A stretch of 64,000 nt of DNA from RHLJ01 sp965222205 (GTDB lineage: Bacteria > Bacteroidota > Rhodothermia > Balneolales > Balneolaceae), in assembly GCA_965222205.1 (NCBI GenBank), contig OZ244932.1, positions 3,348,001 through 3,412,000 of the forward strand. The letters are read 5' to 3'. The notes beneath the pieces are model-generated. The model was not told the DNA's origin, did no database searches, and saw only the letters and a program-made list of their open reading frames with translations. The position numbers and the translations under genes were made by a program. Below are positions 23,329 through 32,058 of this stretch, piece after piece. Positions within the stretch are counted from its first letter, which is position 1. Each line of letters starts with the position of its first letter.

Positions 23329-25028
23329 ATTTTTCTAACTACCGCCCAGATAGCAATTGATCCACCAACTAAAAAGGCGATTCCGGTAATGAAGTCCCCA
23401 AAGAATAGCTCACCCATTCCCAGCAAAAAAGAGATAATAGCCATCAATGAAAGAGCTATATCAATCAGTGCCGGGATAAACCGTTCGTGAGATAGTTTCC
23501 CGCCTGAGAACGGAGCCCAGCCTTTCCCCATAGGCCGAACCTGAGCATAATATGTAGAAAGAGTTTCTTCAGTTTCGGGTTTGGAGATGAAGGTGGCAAT
23601 CAGCCAAACTACGGTGGAGAAAGAAGTTGTTGCAATCATACTTCCGGCAAAACCTAATCCGACTACCTTAGATAAAATAGCCCCAACAGTAGCGGCTATC
23701 ATCGCCGAAATTTCGCTCCATGCGTTAATCCGCCACCAGAACCAGCGAAGTAACATAACTCCACCAATGCCGGCACTGAGAGATAAAATGAATTCCCAGC
23801 CCCCTTTTACCGAATCAAAGAAATAAGAAACAACAATGGCGACTCCGGCCATACCAATGGTTGCGATTCGCGAGATGAATACATAATGTTTCTGAGCGGC
23901 TTCAGAGGATTCAAATTCTTCTTCTTTTTTGATGAAACGCGCGTAGAAATCGTTAATCACATAAGAAGTACCCCAGTTTAGCTGGGTAGAAATCGTAGAT
24001 ACAAATGCAGAAAGAAAGGCTACGCAAAGTAACCCAAACCAACCCACAGGAAGTACTTCAGCCATCATCATCGGGTATCCAGCCTCTTTATCAGTGAGTT
24101 CAGGGAAAACTACTAATGAAACCAGTGCGACTAAAATCCAGGGCCAGGGGCGAACAGCATAATTCGCAATGTTAAAGAGAAGAGTTCCCCCAACAGCATT
24201 GCGTTCATCTTTAGCTGAAAACATTCGTTGTGCTATATATCCGCCGCCGCCGGGTTCAGCACCGGGATACCAGGCCGCCCACCAGGCCATCCCAACCCAA
24301 ATAAGTGCAGTAACGATTGGAATTTCAGGATTATTGAATGGATTAAAACTCAGGATATCAAACTCTACCACATCACCAAGTTGAGATTTAAGAGCATCTA
24401 ATCCACCTACATGATCGACCGCGAAATAAGCCAGGGCAATGGAGCCAATCATAGCGATAAAGAACTGAATGAAGTCAGTTACTACTACCCCCCAAAGTCC
24501 TGAGATGGCGATGTAAATGGCCGTCATTCCATACAAAACGATAATGATTTCCCACTGACTCGCTCCGGTAATTACTGACATCACTTTTGCCATTCCAACA
24601 GTTACCCACCCCATAATCACACAGTTGAATGGAAAGGCGAAGTAGAGTGCTCTGAATCCCCGAAGGAAGCTGGCAGGTTTACCTCCATAGCGAAGTTCAA
24701 TGAATTCGCAGTCGGTGAGCACGTCCGCTCGCTTCCAAAGTTTTGCATAGATGAACACGGTGATTATTCCGGAAATCATCCAGCTCCACCAGATCCAGTT
24801 TCCCGCGATTCCCTGAGAAGCCACAATTCCGGTAATTGCAAGTGGGGTATCAGCTGCAAAGGTAGTAGCCACCATCGAAACTCCGACCAACCACCAGGGG
24901 AGGTCTTTCCCTCCTGCGAAATAATCTTCCAGCGACTGCTGACCTCTCTTCTTGGCAATATATGCGACTACGATAAGCAGGACTACATAAACGGCAATAA
25001 CGAAGTAATCGAGGGTGCTGAAGGGCAT
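23325..25028 (-). CDS. Sodium:solute symporter family protein
   Basis: A 567-residue membrane protein with about 13-14 hydrophobic helices. The N-terminal helix STLDYFVIAVYVVLLIVVAY is followed by the family-typical SLEDYFAGGKDLPWWLVGVS, then TFAADTPLAITG and STISTQLNWGTSYVINDFY, as in SSS members. The substrate cannot be assigned. Close relatives in marine Bacteroidota are annotated as generic Na+:solute or Na+:proline-like symporters. It is a single gene with its start at ATG 25028. Confidence 0.9.
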   Translation of the reverse strand: MPFSTLDYFVIAVYVVLLIVVAYIAKKRGQQSLEDYFAGGKDLPWWLVGVSMVATTFAADTPLAITGIVASQGIAGNWIWWSWMISGIITVFIYAKLWKRADVLTDCEFIELRYGGKPASFLRGFRALYFAFPFNCVIMGWVTVGMAKVMSVITGASQWEIIIVLYGMTAIYIAISGLWGVVVTDFIQFFIAMIGSIALAYFAVDHVGGLDALKSQLGDVVEFDILSFNPFNNPEIPIVTALIWVGMAWWAAWYPGAEPGGGGYIAQRMFSAKDERNAVGGTLLFNIANYAVRPWPWILVALVSLVVFPELTDKEAGYPMMMAEVLPVGWFGLLCVAFLSAFVSTISTQLNWGTSYVINDFYARFIKKEEEFESSEAAQKHYVFISRIATIGMAGVAIVVSYFFDSVKGGWEFILSLSAGIGGVMLLRWFWWRINAWSEISAMIAATVGAILSKVVGLGFAGSMIATTSFSTVVWLIATFISKPETEETLSTYYAQVRPMGKGWAPFSGGKLSHERFIPALIDIALSLMAIISFLLGMGELFFGDFITGIAFLVGGSIAIWAVVRKI

Positions 25029-25379
25029 GAGAAAAATTTCGAATTCTAACTATCAAAAAACAAACAAAGTTCAGAGAACAAGCATCAAATTCCAAATCTT
25101 AAAATTGTGTCTTCTGAGCGAATAGATCAGAAGATGGAGGATGTCCTCCAATTCAAAAACTGAGGACCACACCAAACACCCCTCAGAAACTCCAAAGAAC
25201 TATTTAGACTTTCATCTCCACTGAGGGGAGACTTATCATTGAAGTTGTCATTCCGGACTAGATCCGGAATCTGTAGGGTGTGATTCTTCGATTTAATTCT
25301 TATCTATGGCAGCGTTTAAATCTCTACAGACCCTGTCCGTAGTTTGTCGTATCAGGTACAATTACAATTAGTAGAACTT
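25029..25379. repeat. Gene-free interval with mixed intergenic repeats
   Basis: 350 bp without a gene. It contains AGCATCAAATTCCAAA (25081-25096), shared inverted with the element in rnpB; an inverted pair CCCCTCAG (25179-25186) and CTGAGGGG (25221-25228); and a GTCAT-headed hairpin ATTCCGG/CCGGAAT (25250-25256 with 25264-25270). No riboswitch pattern was recognised upstream of pnuC. Confidence 0.6.
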
Positions 25380-25991
25380 ATGCAACCAATCATCGACGGT
25401 ATCATTACGGGAATTTATCAAACCTCGGTTCTGGAGTGGATTGCGGTAATTACCGGGTTAATGAGCGTTTGGTTTTCGATGAAAGAGAATATTCTTGTGT
25501 ACCCGACGGGAATTATCAGCGTGTTGATTTATGTGTATTTTGGATTCAATTACCAGCTATATGCCGATATGGGTGTAAACAGCTATTACTTTGTAATGAG
25601 TGTGTACGGCTGGTACCACTGGACAAATACAGAAGACGAAAACAGAGCACAGATTCCGGTGACCACAAACTCTCCTAAAGAATGGGTGATATCATTAATG
25701 TTATTGGTTGGTTCATTCCTGATTTTGGTTTTTGTCTTGATGAATTTCACTGATAGCGATGTTCCAATCTGGGATGCAACTACGACCTGTTTTGCTATAC
25801 TTGGAATGTGGCTGATGGCTCGCAAAAAACTCGAAAGCTGGATCGCGTGGATTATCACTGATCTTATTTCAATCCCTCTGTATTTTTATAAAGGATTAGT
25901 GTTGACGAGTTTTCAGTTTCTGATCTTCACAGGTTTAGCTTTTGCAGGATATTTGGCGTGGCGGAAATCTTTGGAAGCAACTGAAGATTAA
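25380..25991 (+). CDS. pnuC: PnuC-type nicotinamide riboside/vitamin transporter
   Basis: A 203-residue membrane protein with about seven helices. The PnuC signature surrounds VYPTGIISVLIYVYFGF, LYADMGVNSYYFVMSVYGWY and WIITDLISIPLYFYKGL. PnuC proteins carry nicotinamide riboside or, in some subgroups, thiamine by facilitated diffusion. The ATG at 25380 is used; an earlier TTG at 25344 would add twelve residues inside a repeat. No TPP element was recognised, so the substrate stays open. Confidence 0.88.
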   Translation: MQPIIDGIITGIYQTSVLEWIAVITGLMSVWFSMKENILVYPTGIISVLIYVYFGFNYQLYADMGVNSYYFVMSVYGWYHWTNTEDENRAQIPVTTNSPKEWVISLMLLVGSFLILVFVLMNFTDSDVPIWDATTTCFAILGMWLMARKKLESWIAWIITDLISIPLYFYKGLVLTSFQFLIFTGLAFAGYLAWRKSLEATED

Positions 25992-26005
25992 CATGTCTCA
26001 AAGTT

Positions 26006-26134
26006 GTCATGCTGAACTTTGCCGAAGGCATTCCCCTGGAAGTTTCAGCATCTGTAAGGAGTATATTTTTTAATCAGGTAAAGATTTTTCGAAAGCTAGT
26101 CTCTCCACAAGCTCAGAAGCGAGTTCAGGATGAC
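26006..26134. repeat. GTCAT...ATGAC intergenic repeat element
   Basis: A 129-bp element starting GTCATGCTGAAC and ending GTTCAGGATGAC. Internal GCTGAAC and GTTTCAGCATC words can pair. It fills the gap between pnuC and the HSDR_N gene and ends 10 bp before the latter's stop. Confidence 0.6.
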
Positions 26135-26143
26135 AGATTAAAA

Positions 26144-27049
26144 TCACTCCATCAAGCTCGAAATGTCCTTGACATAGTTGGTTAGTTTCTGATCAAAACT
26201 AAAGTCGATCTCGGCTTCTATATCAATATGATGAAAACCGGAAGCAGATTGAATGATAGTATTCTTTGGTTCCTCTGAAGCGATTAAATCAAGTGAAGCA
26301 GAAAGAAGGGCGACGTTTTCACCCTCTTTATTCAAAACGGCACTCAATCTCGTAGCACCAAATGGAGTGGCGCTGAGTGAAAGAGCTAGTTTTTTGTTGT
26401 TATCTGTTTCAAAAACCCGGTAATAGTTTGCGAGACCAAGTTCAGGTGATGATCCTTCAAAACTAAAGAATTTTGGAGTAGAAAGTTCATCACAAAAAAG
26501 ACTAAGACAGCTTTCAGCAATCCATATTCTGGTTTGGGGATGGGAGTTTTTACCGGCAAACCCTCGCTTCGACCAATACTCAAAATTATGATGGATATTT
26601 TGTGAAGATTCAAAGCGTTCCGGAATTACATCAAGAAAATGGATGGTGTCCCCTTCCTGAGAAAACCAGAAATCAGAAAGGCCATTTGTCACCAATAGAA
26701 GAGGGGCTTCAACTTGCTGGTTATATCTCGCGATCTGGAGGGCGACTTTGGCATCCAGTTTAACCTCCGGGGCTTTGCATTCAACCAAAAGCAGTGGTAT
26801 AAAGGCGTGATCATAACAGATAAGATCTGTTCGGGAGTTCGATTTGTCTCCCGGAAGTTTGACAGGCGATTCAAACGAAATACGATGCTGAGAATACCCA
26901 GCCTCTTCAATCAAATACTCAACCAGTTGAAGTCTGATCCGCTCTTCAGGAAGGTTCTTAAATGCTTTCTTTAAAACCGGATTCCAAAGAAGCTTTTCTT
27001 CTCCCTTGAAGGTAATATGAGGGAAATGATGAAGTGCAGTGCTGTGCAT
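26144..27049 (-). CDS. HSDR_N-domain nuclease-like protein, stand-alone
   Basis: A 301-residue protein whose N-terminal half resembles the type I restriction R-subunit N-terminus (HSDR_N_2): LVEYLIEEAGYSQHRISFE, then SRTDLICYDHAFIPLLLVECKAPEVKL, a PD-(D/E)xK arrangement with Asp, Glu and Lys (ECK). LQIARYNQQVEAPLLLVTNGL follows. The C-terminal half (about 165-301) is not recognised. No methylase or specificity subunit is adjacent, so it is not part of a restriction system here. Such solitary genes are common in Bacteroidota, and the function is unknown. Confidence 0.78.
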   Translation of the reverse strand: MHSTALHHFPHITFKGEEKLLWNPVLKKAFKNLPEERIRLQLVEYLIEEAGYSQHRISFESPVKLPGDKSNSRTDLICYDHAFIPLLLVECKAPEVKLDAKVALQIARYNQQVEAPLLLVTNGLSDFWFSQEGDTIHFLDVIPERFESSQNIHHNFEYWSKRGFAGKNSHPQTRIWIAESCLSLFCDELSTPKFFSFEGSSPELGLANYYRVFETDNNKKLALSLSATPFGATRLSAVLNKEGENVALLSASLDLIASEEPKNTIIQSASGFHHIDIEAEIDFSFDQKLTNYVKDISSLME

Positions 27050-27057
27050 CGTTAATG

Positions 27058-27100
27058 GTTAATCGTTATTTGTGATCAATAATAACAAATAACGATTAAC
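27058..27100. repeat. 15-bp inverted repeat upstream of HSDR_N gene
   Basis: GTTAATCGTTATTTG (27058-27072) and CAAATAACGATTAAC (27086-27100) pair perfectly around a 13-nt loop. Shorter GTTAATGG and AATTAACGG copies flank it. Confidence 0.6.
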
Positions 27101-27120
27101 GAATTTCAATTAACGGAACC

Positions 27121-28911
27121 CTAAGTTTTAGCTACAGCAGCTTCGTGTGTGCTTTTGTTGATGTACAGTTGCTGAACAATCGAAAGCAGGTTGAAAATCA
27201 GATAATACAAACTCAATCCTGAGGCAAAGTTATTGAAAACGAACAACAACATAATGGGCAGAAAGTACTGCATTACTTTCATTTGTTGTGCCATCGGGTT
27301 TGAAGCTCCACCTCCCGAAGCTCCGGCCGTAAGTTTACTTTGGAGTACCATAGAAGCGGTCATCAATAAAACGAGACCTGCAATCTGGTCGCCAAGAAAA
27401 GGAATAGAAAACGGCAGACTAATAATATAATCCGGTGCAGATAAATCACTTACCCACATAAACGATTCCTGCCGAAGCAGAATAGAGTTCTGGAAGAATC
27501 TCCAGAGGGTAATCAAAATCGGGAACTGAAGTAACATCGGTAAACAACCACCCAAGGGATTCACCTTATTCTTTCGATAAAGATCCATGGTAGCTTTCTG
27601 CTGCTTCTGGGGATTGTCTTTATACTTCTCCTGAATCTCTTTCATCTGTGGCTGAAGCTCTTTCATTGCTGCCATACTTCGATAACTTTTGATAGTAAGC
27701 GGAGATAAAATCAGTTTAACAGATGCCGCAAAAATAATAATGAGAACACCATAATTGGAAATGAAGCCACTGAAAAAGGTAAAGAACGGAATCACAATAA
27801 ACCGCACAAATGGATCAGAAAACCATCGGAGCCAGCCATATCCGACTTCCACCATATCGAAGGCGTGTTCGTTAAAATCCTTTACATCATAATATTTCAT
27901 AGGTCCCAGGTAGAGCTCAAAGGAAACTACACCGTCACTTGGAATATCGGAGGTAACAGAAGCTGCATAACTATGATTGGTAAACGGATCATCTACTTCA
28001 CCGTTAACCTGTCCCTTTAAATATGCTCCAACCGATGGTGTTACAGGTTGGATAATCTGAGCAAAAAACTTTGTTTTAGTGGCTACCCAATCAATATTTC
28101 CGTTTATACGCAGCTCTTTTAAGCCATTATTTTCTTCAAAATCATCTGCTTTTAATTGCTCAAGTTCTTCACCGGCGTAAAGATAAGCTGATGTTGCCAG
28201 AGCTTCCTGAACGCGGTCAAGCTCGGTAAAACGAAGGGGAGCATTCCAGCCAAAATCGATTTCTCTTCCAATGATGTAATCCCGAAGACCAACAAAGTGG
28301 ACATCCAGATCTACTTCATAATTATCCCCAAAAAAAGTATAGGTATACTCCAGTCTGCGACCGTTTTCCAGATCAAGAACGTACGTGAGTTCTTTGCTGT
28401 CGCCTTCTGTAACAGTTACAGAGCTGCCGGCATTAACCTGCTTAAAAATCAGATTCTGAGTCTCAATATTATAATTCTCTGTCGTAAGAAATCCAGTGTT
28501 GTAAGCGGAGCGGGTGGTATCTCTCACTAACTGAACGGGCTGACCATCCCAGGTTTGGTGAGTTTTTAAAACGAATTTTGAAGGTCCGGCACCCTTATTA
28601 GTAAATACCGCTGAGTACAATGGAGTCTCAACTGTAAATTCTGTTTGAATGCTATCCTGAGTTACTCCGAACATGCCTGCAGGAGCTGCTTCCTCTTCTT
28701 CAGCATCTTCAAAAAAAGTTTCGGCAGGATCGGTTTCTTCCTCTTCAGCAAGAGTTGCGTCTTCCATTTCCTGCACAAGAGCGAGGCTGTCCTGAACAGC
28801 TTGAAGTCGGCGTTGTTCAGCTAATTGCTCTTCGCTGGGCATAGTAAAATAAAACCAGCCAAGCATGAGTAAAAAAATGAGTGAAAATCCGATTACGGTA
28901 TTTTTATCCAA
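27121..28911 (-). CDS. yidC: Membrane protein insertase YidC
   Basis: A 596-residue Oxa1/YidC insertase. It has an N-terminal helix (NTVIGFSLIFLLMLGWFYF), an acidic linker, a large periplasmic beta domain (about 75-350), and the conserved five-helix core. The core includes FFSGFISNYGVLIIIFAASVK, ELQPQMKEIQEKYKDNPQK, NPLGGCLPMLLQFPILITLW and PIMLLFVFNNFASGLSLYYL. The start is TTG at 28911 (TTG GAT AAA), which gives the expected family N-terminus. It follows rnpA by 12 bp in the usual rpmH-rnpA-yidC order. Confidence 0.96.
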   Translation of the reverse strand: MDKNTVIGFSLIFLLMLGWFYFTMPSEEQLAEQRRLQAVQDSLALVQEMEDATLAEEEETDPAETFFEDAEEEEAAPAGMFGVTQDSIQTEFTVETPLYSAVFTNKGAGPSKFVLKTHQTWDGQPVQLVRDTTRSAYNTGFLTTENYNIETQNLIFKQVNAGSSVTVTEGDSKELTYVLDLENGRRLEYTYTFFGDNYEVDLDVHFVGLRDYIIGREIDFGWNAPLRFTELDRVQEALATSAYLYAGEELEQLKADDFEENNGLKELRINGNIDWVATKTKFFAQIIQPVTPSVGAYLKGQVNGEVDDPFTNHSYAASVTSDIPSDGVVSFELYLGPMKYYDVKDFNEHAFDMVEVGYGWLRWFSDPFVRFIVIPFFTFFSGFISNYGVLIIIFAASVKLILSPLTIKSYRSMAAMKELQPQMKEIQEKYKDNPQKQQKATMDLYRKNKVNPLGGCLPMLLQFPILITLWRFFQNSILLRQESFMWVSDLSAPDYIISLPFSIPFLGDQIAGLVLLMTASMVLQSKLTAGASGGGASNPMAQQMKVMQYFLPIMLLFVFNNFASGLSLYYLIFNLLSIVQQLYINKSTHEAAVAKT

Positions 28912-28923
28912 AAGTCAGCGTAT

Positions 28924-29361
28924 TTAAAATTCTTCAGATTTATTAGCGGAAAGGATGCGGCTACGCAAATCCCCGAGCAGAGTTACCATGTCATTTTCGA
29001 TTGCATGATAATCCGGTTTGGTGTGTCGGGCAATAAAAACAACATGGAGTGAACCTACAAAGTGATTCATTGCTTCCGACAAAGTGTGTTTATTTAATCG
29101 GTAAGCTTCACGCATCAATCGCTTATAACGATTTCGTTGAACAGCATTTCCGATTTTTTTGGGTGAGATGAAGCCAACTTTAAAACCTTCTTTATTGGAA
29201 GGGTGTACAGCAAAGCGAACAGTAATTGTTGGCGAATTGATGAATTTCCGGCTCTCAAAAAGTTGCTGGAAATTCCGTCTTCCCCGTAAGATATGAGACT
29301 TAGGCAGAGTAAACCTACGAGGAGAAGGAGAAGTAAAATTACTTAGCTCCTTTTTTCTCAT
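28924..29361 (-). CDS. rnpA: Ribonuclease P protein component
   Basis: A 145-residue basic protein partner of RNase P RNA. Motifs: FTLPKSHILRGRRNFQQLFES and GFISPKKIGNAVQRNRYKRL followed by MREAYRLNK, the conserved RNR-type motif. It starts at ATG 29361 inside the end of rpmH (23-bp overlap in another frame); a GTG one codon earlier is possible. No later start exists before the conserved core, so the overlap appears genuine. The cognate RNA is at 10791-11274. Confidence 0.95.
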   Translation of the reverse strand: MRKKELSNFTSPSPRRFTLPKSHILRGRRNFQQLFESRKFINSPTITVRFAVHPSNKEGFKVGFISPKKIGNAVQRNRYKRLMREAYRLNKHTLSEAMNHFVGSLHVVFIARHTKPDYHAIENDMVTLLGDLRSRILSANKSEEF

Positions 29362-29497
29362 CACTTACAGTAAGCTTATGGCGGCCTTTTGCCCGGCGAC
29401 CAGCGACTACTTTTTGTCCATTTGCAGAAGACATTCGCTTGCGGAATCCGTGCTTGTTCTTGCGCTTTCTATTACTTGGTTGAAATGTACGTTTCAT
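29339..29497 (-). CDS. rpmH: 50S ribosomal protein L34
   Basis: A 52-residue basic protein. It begins MKRTFQPSNRKRKNKHGF, then RKRMSSANGQKVVAGRRAKG, the invariant L34 sequence, and ends with an extra LTVSDEKKGAK tail that overlaps rnpA. L34 is usually 44-46 residues, so the tail is a few residues longer than typical. It is the first gene of rpmH-rnpA-yidC. No DnaA boxes were noticed upstream. Confidence 0.97.
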   Translation of the reverse strand: MKRTFQPSNRKRKNKHGFRKRMSSANGQKVVAGRRAKGRHKLTVSDEKKGAK

Positions 29498-29688
29498 GAA
29501 TCAGGATAATTTTCGGTTCGATTTCGTAATCCAAAAAGGCTTTAAATATAAGGAGAAATCCGTACAAAACGAACCTAAAGAATATTATTTCTTTAAATAA
29601 TTGATGCGAATAAAAGAAGATCCAATCTAGTTAGAGTTAGACTTCGTACTAACAGTCAGAACAAGAACTATTAAACATCAAGAAAACA

Positions 29689-31197
29689 ATGAAATCACTA
29701 AAGAAAATTATAATGATAACTTTGGTATTAACGGTACCATTCTTTGCTTGTGACGAGAGTTCAACAGGTGGAGATGAAATGACTGTTATTCCCGAAGTAT
29801 CAGTATCAACACAGGGAACTATGAATGGAAATCAGGTAATGATTTCCGGAGTAACAGCTCCTCAGGATGGATGGATTGTAATCCACCGTTCAAACGCGAC
29901 TAATGACGGACCTATGGTTCCGGATATTATCGGAAAGGCGCAAGTTAGCGAAGGCGAGAATAGCTCAGTAGCAATTCAGCTTGAAGAAGGCGTTTCCAAT
30001 AATGAAAAACTCTGGGCGATGCTTCATATTGATGATGGAACCATTGGAGAGTATGAGTTTGATGGCCAGAATGGCTTTGACGGCCCTGTAATTTTTGAAG
30101 AAGAAATTGTAATGACTTCATTCTCAATTTCTCAAACCAATCCAATGATTACATCAGAAGATCAGGTAAATATGGGTAATATTTTTACGATGGACGTTAA
30201 TGCTGCTGAAGATGGTTGGATTGTAATCCATGCATCAAATGCTACCAACGACGGACCTCAAATTCCTGAAATTATAGGTAAAACTCCTGTAATGGCCGGA
30301 ACAAATACCGGGGTTGAAATCTCGGTAGACAGCGAAGCAGATGTACAATCTGGAGATATGCTTTATCCTATGCTCCACTTTGATACGGGAACAGAAGGAG
30401 AGTATGAGTTTGACGGACAAAACGGATTTGACGGTCCGGTACTTTCAGGTACCGATATTGTACTGACCTCATTCGAGGTTCAGGCTAATATGTCTTCTCT
30501 TACTGCTGAAGATCAAATGATCATGAACAACTCCATGACGGTTGATGTAAACTCAGATACCGATGGTTGGGTTGTTGTACACCGTTCAAACGCTACCAAT
30601 GACGGACCTCAGGTTCCAGAAATTATTGGAAAGGCTCCAATTACAGCTGGAATGAACACCGATGTAGAAATCATGTTTAATGAAGGCGAAGTAGTTGAAG
30701 ACGGCGAAAAGTTATGGCCAATGGTTCATTACGATACCGGTGTAAAAGGAGAATACGAATTTGATGGAGTTGGTGTTAATGACCAACCTGTAATTACTGC
30801 GAATGGAATTCTTATGACTTCTATCACAGTGATGGGAGCAACTCCGGAAGCATCAGTAGTTGTGGCTGATCAAACTTCAAATGGAAGTATGGTTACCATT
30901 GATGAGGTGAATACCGAACAAATCGGATTTATCGTACTCCACAGAGATAATGGAAATAATGCACCGGTTGTACCTGATGAGATTGGAAAAGCTCAGGTTT
31001 ACCTTGGAGCCAATTCTAATGTTGAGATCACCTTAAATAGTGGTGAAACTCTTCAGTCAGGAGATAAAGTTTGGGCAATGCTTCACATCGATAATGGAGC
31101 GATTGGTTCTTATGAATTCGATGGTAGTGACGGTTCAAATGATCCTCCGGTTATTGAAAGTGAAAACATCGTAATGGTTCAATTTACAATTCAATAA
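29689..31197 (+). CDS. Lipoprotein with four DUF7282-like repeats
   Basis: A 502-residue protein with leader MKSLKKIIMITLVLTVPFFAC (lipobox Cys21). The rest is four tandem repeats of about 115 residues. Each has the pattern DGWIVIHRSNATNDGPMVP, IIGKAQV, a beta strand, LWAMLHIDDG, then GEYEFDGQNGFDGPVI and a closing MTSF strand. Repeats 1-3 are very similar; repeat 4 is most diverged (GFIVLHRDNGNNAPVVP). This matches the DUF7282 family known mainly from haloarchaea and some salt-loving bacteria. Function is unknown; surface exposure is inferred. It is a single gene with a terminator. Confidence 0.8.
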   Translation: MKSLKKIIMITLVLTVPFFACDESSTGGDEMTVIPEVSVSTQGTMNGNQVMISGVTAPQDGWIVIHRSNATNDGPMVPDIIGKAQVSEGENSSVAIQLEEGVSNNEKLWAMLHIDDGTIGEYEFDGQNGFDGPVIFEEEIVMTSFSISQTNPMITSEDQVNMGNIFTMDVNAAEDGWIVIHASNATNDGPQIPEIIGKTPVMAGTNTGVEISVDSEADVQSGDMLYPMLHFDTGTEGEYEFDGQNGFDGPVLSGTDIVLTSFEVQANMSSLTAEDQMIMNNSMTVDVNSDTDGWVVVHRSNATNDGPQVPEIIGKAPITAGMNTDVEIMFNEGEVVEDGEKLWPMVHYDTGVKGEYEFDGVGVNDQPVITANGILMTSITVMGATPEASVVVADQTSNGSMVTIDEVNTEQIGFIVLHRDNGNNAPVVPDEIGKAQVYLGANSNVEITLNSGETLQSGDKVWAMLHIDNGAIGSYEFDGSDGSNDPPVIESENIVMVQFTIQ

Positions 31198-31217
31198 TAA
31201 GCAGTAGCAAAAGACTT

Positions 31218-31249
31218 AAAGCCCGGCAGATTTCTGTCGGGCTTTTTTT
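31218..31249 (+). terminator. Intrinsic terminator after DUF7282-like lipoprotein
   Basis: Stem AAAGCCCGGCAG/CTGTCGGGCTTT around 31218-31245, then T-run. Confidence 0.85.
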
Positions 31250-31367
31250 GTTATAGGGAGTGCTTATATGCCTTATTGGTATCATTTAAGGCGTTTTTTG
31301 AATGATTACAGACTCACTTTCATTATATAGAGTGAACTTAGTAATCAAAATCAAACAAAAGGATTTT

Positions 31368-31934
31368 ATGAGTAACGAGAAGTTATCAACCTATACAAAC
31401 GATCTGCTAAATTTTAATAAGCATTTCTTGAGTGTAATCAGGTCTCAGAAGACTTCCGATACCCTTAATAATACGAAGGCAATTGATCTGCTACACAATA
31501 TTGATATTGCAATAACTACACAGATAAATGAACTGGAAAATTTTGACGAATTAATTGAAGAATCAAGATTTGAATTTTTCAAAGAGAAAGCGGCTACCAT
31601 ATTTGGCTCAATTGCAGGTAATATAGATACCCTTAGAAAAGACCCGGTATCAAAAATCCTGCGTGATGACTACACCGCATTGAGCATGTTATCCAGCGGA
31701 TATACTATGTTGTATACTGCTGCACTGGTAAATGAGAATGAAAATCTTGCAAATTTTGCAATGCAAAGTTTGGAAAGAACAGCACAGTTAATTGCTGATA
31801 CCAATCAAACAATTCCGTTTGTGGTTACTGAAGAGCTGGCTAATTCAAATACAGACGTAAACGCGATTGCTGAAAATGCGTTGAAAGAAACTCAGAAAGC
31901 ATGGAAATCAGAAAATATGTTTGAAGAAGCATAA
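31368..31934 (+). CDS. Ferritin-like helical protein (DUF892/YciF-like?)
   Basis: A 188-residue all-helical, soluble protein. The ATG at 31368 has a good ribosome site (AAAAGGA) four bases upstream; the longer frame from 31302 lacks one. The helix pattern (LLNFNKHFLSVIRSQ, IDIAITTQINELENFDELIEESRFEFF, DDYTALSMLSSGYTMLYTAAL, ENLANFAMQSLERTAQLI) resembles four-helix ferritin-like proteins such as YciE/YciF. The metal-binding glutamate/histidine pairs are not clear, so the fold assignment is tentative and the function unknown. Confidence 0.55.
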   Translation: MSNEKLSTYTNDLLNFNKHFLSVIRSQKTSDTLNNTKAIDLLHNIDIAITTQINELENFDELIEESRFEFFKEKAATIFGSIAGNIDTLRKDPVSKILRDDYTALSMLSSGYTMLYTAALVNENENLANFAMQSLERTAQLIADTNQTIPFVVTEELANSNTDVNAIAENALKETQKAWKSENMFEEA

Positions 31935-31957
31935 TTCTGTTCCAGAAGTAATTAAGC

Positions 31958-31988
31958 CCCTGGCAAAGAAATTTGTCAGGGTTTTTTT
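31958..31988 (+). terminator. Intrinsic terminator after ferritin-like gene
   Basis: Stem CCCTGGCAAA/TTTGTCAGGG (31958-31967 with 31972-31981) followed by seven T. Confidence 0.85.
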
Positions 31989-32058
31989 ATTTAAAGTATT
32001 ATTATTCAATGACTAAGGGTTTTTGTATGTTGCACTTTCTGTTAAGGTAGGAGAGCGT

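Noticed and set aside
25241..25380. Possible TPP or NAD riboswitch upstream of pnuC
   Set aside because: No conserved TPP-aptamer or NAD-aptamer core was found; the region is explained by a GTCAT-class repeat hairpin.
26144..27049. Restriction-modification or defence system at the HSDR_N gene
   Set aside because: There is no methyltransferase, specificity subunit or helicase nearby; neighbours are pnuC and yidC.
29498..29688. Possible replication origin next to rpmH
   Set aside because: No DnaA boxes or AT-rich unwinding cluster were seen, and dnaA is not adjacent.
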